Under the pieces are notes generated by a model that saw only the letters and a list, made by a program, of their open reading frames with translations, was not told the DNA's origin and did not search any database. From an uncultured Chthonomonas sp. (GTDB lineage Bacteria > Armatimonadota > Chthonomonadetes > Chthonomonadales > CAJBBX01), in assembly GCA_903885605.1 (NCBI GenBank), contig CAISJD010000161.1:1-38434 (forward strand): a stretch of DNA of 38,434 bases, in the 5' to 3' direction. The position numbers and the translations under genes are program-made. Below are positions 34,280-38,434 of this stretch, in pieces. Every line of letters begins with the position of its first letter. Positions within the stretch are counted from its first letter, which is position 1.

Positions 34280-34962
34280 GGCGCGCCCTCCCCTGCCTCG
34301 TCGGCCCAGGCCACAATGGCGTCGATCACCTGCTCCGGCGTCAGCCCGTCGGTCACCAGCAGGCGGGCATCGTCTGCCTGGCGCAGGGGAGCCTCGGCGC
34401 GGGTTGAGTCCCTCTCGTCGCGCTCGTTGATCTCGCGGAGGATGGCTGCCACGTCGGCGGCGACGCCCGCGGCGGCCCGCTCGGCCGCTCGGCGGCGGGC
34501 GCGCTCCTCGGCCGAGGCGGTGAGGAACACCTTCACCTCGGCGTCGGGATAGACGACCGTGCCGATGTCGCGCCCCTCCATCACCACGCCGCCGCGGACA
34601 CCCATCTCGCGCTGCAGCGAGGTCATCGCCAGGCGGACGCCCGGGTGCTTGGAGACGGGCGACGAGAGGGCGCTGATCTCCGGGGTTCGAATGGCGTCAG
34701 TGATCTCCTCGCCGTCGGCGATGACGCGTTGGACGCCGCCGGGGCCGGGGACGAACTCCAGGCGCATGGCCGCCGCCGCCGCGCCGCAAGCCTCGGCGTC
34801 CGCGGGGTCGATGCCGTTCCGGACGCAACAAAGGGCCGCCGCCCGGTACATGGCTCCGGTATCCACGTAGGTGAAGCCCAGCCGCGAGGCCACGCCCCGC
34901 GCCACAGTGCTCTTGCCGGCTCCAGCCGGTCCGTCGATGGCGACGATAGGCCGTCGGGTCAC
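34276..34962 (-). CDS. cmk: Cytidylate kinase
   Basis: Cmk phosphorylates CMP and dCMP with ATP. The 228-residue product has the P-loop GPAGAGKS (11-18), DTGAMYRA for nucleotide binding, the inserted NMP-binding domain, the EGRDIGTVVYPDA segment and the lid region with RDERDSTR. All are standard for bacterial CMP kinases. The start is GTG at 34962; it overlaps the stop of the upstream methyltransferase gene (GTGA), while the frame continues upward as an out-of-frame shadow. Its own stop overlaps the plsC start by 4 bp. Confidence 0.97.
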   Translation of the reverse strand: MTRRPIVAIDGPAGAGKSTVARGVASRLGFTYVDTGAMYRAAALCCVRNGIDPADAEACGAAAAAMRLEFVPGPGGVQRVIADGEEITDAIRTPEISALSSPVSKHPGVRLAMTSLQREMGVRGGVVMEGRDIGTVVYPDAEVKVFLTASAEERARRRAAERAAAGVAADVAAILREINERDERDSTRAEAPLRQADDARLLVTDGLTPEQVIDAIVAWADEAGEGAP

Positions 34963-35762
34963 TCTTCTTCTCCCTCGCCGTCCGGGTCCTCCGGAGCGCA
35001 AGCCACATAAGAGATGCGGTCCGACGTGGCCCGGACAGGCCTGAACGTGTAGGCGTGGTAGGCCTCGATGCCCACGAAGCCGGCCTGCTCGAGCATCCCG
35101 AGCACCTCCTCGTGGCCGTGGGCGCGCTGGGTATGCGTCTCGACGAAGGGCCGCAGCGTGCCGTCTCCGTCGAGGTACTGGAAGCGCATATTCACGGTGC
35201 AGAGGCGTGTCTCCGGATCGTACTCGCTGCGCCACCGGTACTGCAGCCGCTCAGCCGTCGAAGTGTTATCCTGATCAAAGAAAGCGTTGCGAAGGGCGTA
35301 CTCCGAGTTGAGGTCGAATAGGAACAGCCCGCCCGGCAAGAGGTGCGCCAGCACGCGATGGAATGCCTGTTGCAGCGCCGCCGGATCGGTGACGTAGTTC
35401 AGGCTGTCGAAGACGCTGACGCAGAGGTCCACGGTGCGCCCGCCCAGATCGAGCCGCGCCGCATCCTGGACGAGGTACTCGATGGGCAGTCCGGCGGCTC
35501 GGGCCTTGGCGCGGGCGTGGCTGATCATGTCGGCCGAGAGGTCCACGCCGATGACCGGCCACCGCTTCCGGGCCATCAGTTCGGCCATGGCGCCGGTGCC
35601 GCACGCAAGGTCGAGGACCGCGCGGGGAATCATCTTCCGCCGCAGGAGCGACTGCTCGATGTACCGGAGCCACGAGCGGTAGGGCACGCCGCGCATGAGT
35701 TCGTCGTAGAACTCGGCAACGTCGGTGAACGATGTGGGCCTGCCCGATCCGGCCGAGGTCAC
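34959..35762 (-). CDS. Class I SAM-dependent methyltransferase
   Basis: A 267-residue methyltransferase with motif I LDLACGTGAMA (50-60), a GVDLSADMI second strand, a VQDAARLDL segment, and FDSLNYV in the catalytic region. A beta-rich C-terminal part with HGHEEVLGMLEQAGF is typical of the family that methylates small molecules or proteins; the substrate is not known. It starts at GTG 35762, overlapping the stop of the DUF92 gene by 4 bp, and ends by overlapping cmk by 4 bp, so it belongs to the same coupled operon. The open frame above 35762 reads antisense to sense in the DUF92 gene and is not used. Confidence 0.85.
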   Translation of the reverse strand: MTSAGSGRPTSFTDVAEFYDELMRGVPYRSWLRYIEQSLLRRKMIPRAVLDLACGTGAMAELMARKRWPVIGVDLSADMISHARAKARAAGLPIEYLVQDAARLDLGGRTVDLCVSVFDSLNYVTDPAALQQAFHRVLAHLLPGGLFLFDLNSEYALRNAFFDQDNTSTAERLQYRWRSEYDPETRLCTVNMRFQYLDGDGTLRPFVETHTQRAHGHEEVLGMLEQAGFVGIEAYHAYTFRPVRATSDRISYVACAPEDPDGEGEEE

Positions 35763-36610
35763 AGCCCGCCCCCGAACCAGCGCAACAGGATCCAGGCGAA
35801 GGCCACGCCCAGCGCCGACGCCGTGAGGTTCACCGCGTTGTTGTCCATGACGCCCCAGCCGGAGACGCGCTCGGTTCGGGTGGAGCAGTGGGTCCGCTCC
35901 TCCACCGTTGAGCCGCACGCGCGGCATCGTAATCGCGCCTGCACGCCCGCGCCCAGGATGCTGTCGGCCAGCATGGCCAGAAAGCCTGCCCAGGTCACCG
36001 CGAAGACCTCGCCGAGGTCGGGCCGCCAGATGAGCCCGGCGCCGCCCACGGGCCACCAGGCCGCCACCATGAGCGCCACGAAGAGCGATCCCGCCAGCCC
36101 GGCGGCGACGCCCAGCAGTGTCACGCCGCCCGACTCGCCCGCGGCCACGGGCTTCCAGGTTCCCATCATCCTGGGCCGGGAGCGGGAGAGGCCGCCGACC
36201 TCCGTGGCCCAGGTGTCAGCGTTCATGGAGGCCAGCGCGGCGGCGGAGAGGAGGAGCCACTCGCGGCTGGAGGGCGTGCCGCCCGGGTTGGTGAGGGCGG
36301 AGGCCAGCGCGATGAGGGCCGGAACGAGGCCGTTCGCCGCCACCTGCCAGACATCACGCGCCGGGCCGACAGGCGTCGACGCCCCTCGGCGGCGGCGGAT
36401 GCGTAGCCCCAGTGCCGAGAGAAGCGACGAGGAGGCGAAGAAGCTGACGAGCGCCACAGCGTGCCCGGCGCCGCCCAGCCCGAACACCATGACGCCCACG
36501 CAGAAGGCGGCCACGGCGCCGTTCACGGTGAGGGCGCGAACGAAGGCGCCCGCCGCCGCACCGGCGGCTGCGGCTACGACCGCGGCGATCAGCCCGGCTG
36601 GATCACTCAT
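35759..36610 (-). CDS. DUF92/TMEM19-family membrane protein
   Basis: A 283-residue polytopic membrane protein with about six to seven helices. Family features are LTVNGAVAAFCVGVMVFGLGG near the start, SMNADTWATEVGG in the middle and WGVMDNNAVNL near the end. A small C-x2-C ... C insert (residues about 235-248) before the last segment is seen in many bacterial members. The family includes plant VTE6 phytyl-phosphate kinase, so a lipid or isoprenoid phosphate kinase role is possible. GAGG lies 5 bp before the ATG. It lies 12 bp after the glycosylase gene in the operon. Confidence 0.88.
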   Translation of the reverse strand: MSDPAGLIAAVVAAAAGAAAGAFVRALTVNGAVAAFCVGVMVFGLGGAGHAVALVSFFASSSLLSALGLRIRRRRGASTPVGPARDVWQVAANGLVPALIALASALTNPGGTPSSREWLLLSAAALASMNADTWATEVGGLSRSRPRMMGTWKPVAAGESGGVTLLGVAAGLAGSLFVALMVAAWWPVGGAGLIWRPDLGEVFAVTWAGFLAMLADSILGAGVQARLRCRACGSTVEERTHCSTRTERVSGWGVMDNNAVNLTASALGVAFAWILLRWFGGGL

Positions 36611-36622
36611 ACGAACCTCGGG

Positions 36623-37210
36623 TCACTTCCTCGAGACATAGCGCGAACCGGCCACGCAGAAGCGCCAGTGCCGGTCCGCGGCCTTCGTCACGCCGACGCG
36701 CGGGCCGACGCGCACCTCGCACGGCGCCGCCTGAGCGTCCAGCAGCGACACGGGACCGGCGAACAGGTCGGAGCCGTTGGCGGCCACATCGATGCCCAGC
36801 GCGGCGCAGAGCTTGCCCGGCCCTGAGCAGAGCATCCGATCCTCCTCCACGCCTCGGCGGCTTCGCATCAAGTCCTGGCCCTGCACCGGCTCCAGCGCCC
36901 GGATGAGGACCGCCTCCCCTACCCCGGCCGGACCGGTCACCACGTTGGCGCAATGGTGGACGCCGTAGATGCGATACACGTACAAGGTACCCGCCGGCAT
37001 GAACATGGCGGCATTTCGAGCGGTGGGGCCCTTGAAGGCGTGGCACGCGGGGTCGTCTGAACCGTAGGCCTCGGTTTCGACAATGATGCCCGCCGTGACG
37101 CCGCCGCCCAGACGCGAGACCAACGTGCAGCCCAGCAGGCGGCGAGCCACCGCGTCGGTGGACCCCTCCAGCGCCGAGGGCGGCAACGGTGTCAAGGCGG
37201 ATAGGTTCAC
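36623..37210 (-). CDS. mpg: 3-methyladenine DNA glycosylase (AAG/MPG family)
   Basis: A 195-residue base-excision repair enzyme that removes alkylated purines. The catalytic segment VETEAYGSDDPACHAFKG (44-61) carries the general base Glu47 and the intercalating-type Tyr49. MFMPAGTLYVYRIYG and HHCANVV are strong family segments, and GPGKLCAALGI lies further down. Start is GTG at 37210, which overlaps the stop of the RNase Z-like gene by 4 bp; longer open frames upstream are shadows. It belongs to an operon with recO, another repair gene. Confidence 0.95.
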   Translation of the reverse strand: MNLSALTPLPPSALEGSTDAVARRLLGCTLVSRLGGGVTAGIIVETEAYGSDDPACHAFKGPTARNAAMFMPAGTLYVYRIYGVHHCANVVTGPAGVGEAVLIRALEPVQGQDLMRSRRGVEEDRMLCSGPGKLCAALGIDVAANGSDLFAGPVSLLDAQAAPCEVRVGPRVGVTKAADRHWRFCVAGSRYVSRK

Positions 37211-38121
37211 GGCTCGGCCACCGGACCGGGCAGGCCGGGCCAGACCGTCTGCCGAAGCAGATCCTCGTACTGGCGCCCCGGCACGGCGGCGCTGACAGGA
37301 AATGGAATGGCCATCTCGGCGCACAGCTCGCGGATGCGACCCATAAGCAGGCCCTCATCGTAGCGGCGCGAGATATGGTACAAGCCCAGGTGGCCCACGT
37401 GCGCCTCCGACGCGCAGCGAAGCACGTCGGCCAGCGTCGAGTGCGGGTGCACACCCTCGCCGTGGCCGTCGGTGTCGTGCAGGTCGAGGAACGTGCACTC
37501 ATGCAGCAGCACTCGCGATCCGGCGAAGGTGGCGGGCTCCAGAGGCACTGTGTCGCCGGTGATGCTGAGGAGGAGGTCCTCCACGGTCTCGGTGATCTGC
37601 CCCTTGCCCATCTCCATGCGGAGGGCGTCCAGCTCGCGCTGCGGCAGGTCGCGTAGTTCGGGCTTCACCTTGTCCACGCTGCGGACGATCTGGTAGCCGA
37701 CGCTCATGGTCCGCGTGGGCGCCGTGGGCGGGTAGTGCGACGTGGCGAACGTGCGCAGGACGTGGCGAGGCGGCTCGATAGCCAGGTCCTGCCCTGCGTC
37801 CATGGGGTTCCAGCGCACCTTCCCCGTGGAGCGGGAGTCGAAGGTGGTGAGGAAGCCCGCCAGCGCCCGTCCGGAGCCCGATCCTGCCGGGTAGACGGCA
37901 GTGAAGTCCCCGGCCCCGCCGCGCAGGTTCAAGAGCTGCATGAGGCCCGCGCAGTGATCGCGATGGGTGTGCGTGATGGCGGCCAGCCGAATCTTGTGGA
38001 TGCGGCTGTCGAGCATGGCCGTGACCCCATCGCCGGCATCGAAGAGGACGCGGTGCGTCTCGTCGAAGACCCACGTCGAGACGAGGGGCGTGGAGAAGAT
38101 GACGATCTTGGGCAGGTTCAC
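37207..38121 (-). CDS. RNase Z-like metallo-beta-lactamase-fold protein
   Basis: A 304-residue MBL-fold hydrolase. THTHRDHCAG gives His51, His53, Asp55 and His56. SITGDT supplies the bridging aspartate, LLHECTF matches the RNase Z HEATF segment, and LYHISRRY supplies the last histidine. Family length and motif order fit the short form of tRNA 3' processing endonuclease (RNase Z), though the exosite arm is not obvious, so a general MBL-fold phosphodiesterase is an alternative. The tRNA-Lys in this window lacks an encoded CCA and would need such an enzyme. Start is GTG at 38121, overlapping the recO stop by 4 bp. Confidence 0.8.
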   Translation of the reverse strand: MNLPKIVIFSTPLVSTWVFDETHRVLFDAGDGVTAMLDSRIHKIRLAAITHTHRDHCAGLMQLLNLRGGAGDFTAVYPAGSGSGRALAGFLTTFDSRSTGKVRWNPMDAGQDLAIEPPRHVLRTFATSHYPPTAPTRTMSVGYQIVRSVDKVKPELRDLPQRELDALRMEMGKGQITETVEDLLLSITGDTVPLEPATFAGSRVLLHECTFLDLHDTDGHGEGVHPHSTLADVLRCASEAHVGHLGLYHISRRYDEGLLMGRIRELCAEMAIPFPVSAAVPGRQYEDLLRQTVWPGLPGPVAEP

Positions 38122-38434
38122 GCCGGGACCGCTCCTTGTGGGCGCAGGGAGTCGAGGAACTCCGCGCTCTTGATGTCGCGATCAATGCGGTACCGAATGG
38201 TCCACTTCAGGCAGCGGCCCACCACCTGCAGGTCGGCGGCGGCGCCCTTGAGCGCCACGATGCCGTCGGCGTCGGCGTCAGCCATGCGTCGCATCAGGTC
38301 GAGGGCGGTGGCAGGCAACGGGACGGCGTCCATGGGCCTGCGGCAGCGTCCGCAGAGGAGGCCGCCCAACGTCGGGCTGTAACTTAGGCCCTGCCCGCCG
38401 GGCTCGGCGCCGCAGGTGACGCACTGGGCCAGCC
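38118..38434 (-). CDS. recO: DNA repair protein RecO (C-terminal part)
   Basis: About 105 residues of the C-terminal end are present; the gene continues beyond the window. The visible part has a zinc ribbon, CVTCG then CGRC about 25 residues later, with GGQGLSYSPTLGGLLC between, followed by the helical tail ending in RDIKSAEFLDSLR, all characteristic of RecO. RecO helps RecF and RecR load RecA at single-strand gaps. Its stop overlaps the RNase Z-like gene start by 4 bp, so it appears to be an upstream gene of the operon. Confidence 0.88.
   Translation of the reverse strand, partial: LAQCVTCGAEPGGQGLSYSPTLGGLLCGRCRRPMDAVPLPATALDLMRRMADADADGIVALKGAAADLQVVGRCLKWTIRYRIDRDIKSAEFLDSLRPQGAVPA

Noticed and set aside
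35936-35990. Zinc-knuckle insertion in the DUF92 protein as a novelty
   Set aside because: A C-x2-C...C insert before the final membrane segment appears, from memory, in many bacterial DUF92 proteins, so it is probably normal.

Overview
This is a high-GC (roughly two-thirds G+C by eye) bacterial chromosome segment, densely coded on both strands, with no gap over 300 bp and no transposase, integrase, phage gene or CRISPR array. The gene set suggests a heterotrophic, carbohydrate-degrading bacterium of the Armatimonadota/Planctomycetota type: several families of glycoside hydrolases, many uroporphyrinogen-decarboxylase-like (URO-D) proteins, a Gfo/Idh/MocA oxidoreductase and a large TPR repertoire. 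Armatimonadota is my best guess. It is an inference from gene content, not from a phylogenetic marker.

Layout. (1) 0-6 kb: the end of an unknown gene, pdxS (vitamin B6 synthesis), then a leftward group of a phosphonate-type ABC binding protein and ATPase (phnD, phnC, no permease), a Ycf46-like AAA+ ATPase and a secreted TPR protein. (2) 6-10.3 kb: a rightward group of lysA, a site-2-type metalloprotease, trpS and an NAD-type isocitrate dehydrogenase. (3) 10.3-17.2 kb: a leftward group of ruvC, a sugar-type PLP aminotransferase, a very large secreted glycosidase-like protein and a TMTC-like membrane glycosyltransferase with TPRs. (4) A tRNA-Lys(CUU) with its own promoter and terminator at 17.25-17.36 kb. 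(5) 17.4-31.8 kb: a leftward run of twelve genes combining carbohydrate enzymes (GH2 beta-mannosidase, GH35 beta-galactosidase, an esterase-like hydrolase, a Gfo/Idh/MocA oxidoreductase) with a corrinoid methyl-transfer module (corrinoid protein, 2[4Fe-4S] ferredoxin, three URO-D-family proteins, a homocysteine S-methyltransferase domain protein, a DUF1638 protein and a small SAM methyltransferase). A divergent GH172/DUF2961 gene flanks it. (6) 33.7-38.4 kb: a tightly coupled leftward housekeeping operon, recO - RNase Z-like - 3-methyladenine glycosylase - DUF92 - methyltransferase - cmk - plsC, joined mostly by 4-bp start/stop overlaps.

The most interesting part is block 5. A free-standing corrinoid protein, a separate zinc-cysteine homocysteine-binding methyltransferase and URO-D-type methyltransferase candidates sit in one transcription unit with glycosidases. 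I read this as a possible pathway that removes methyl groups from a methylated carbohydrate or glycoside, and passes them through cobalamin to homocysteine: in effect a split methionine synthase with an unknown methyl donor. The domain calls rest on visible motifs. The substrate and the coupling to glycan breakdown are inference.
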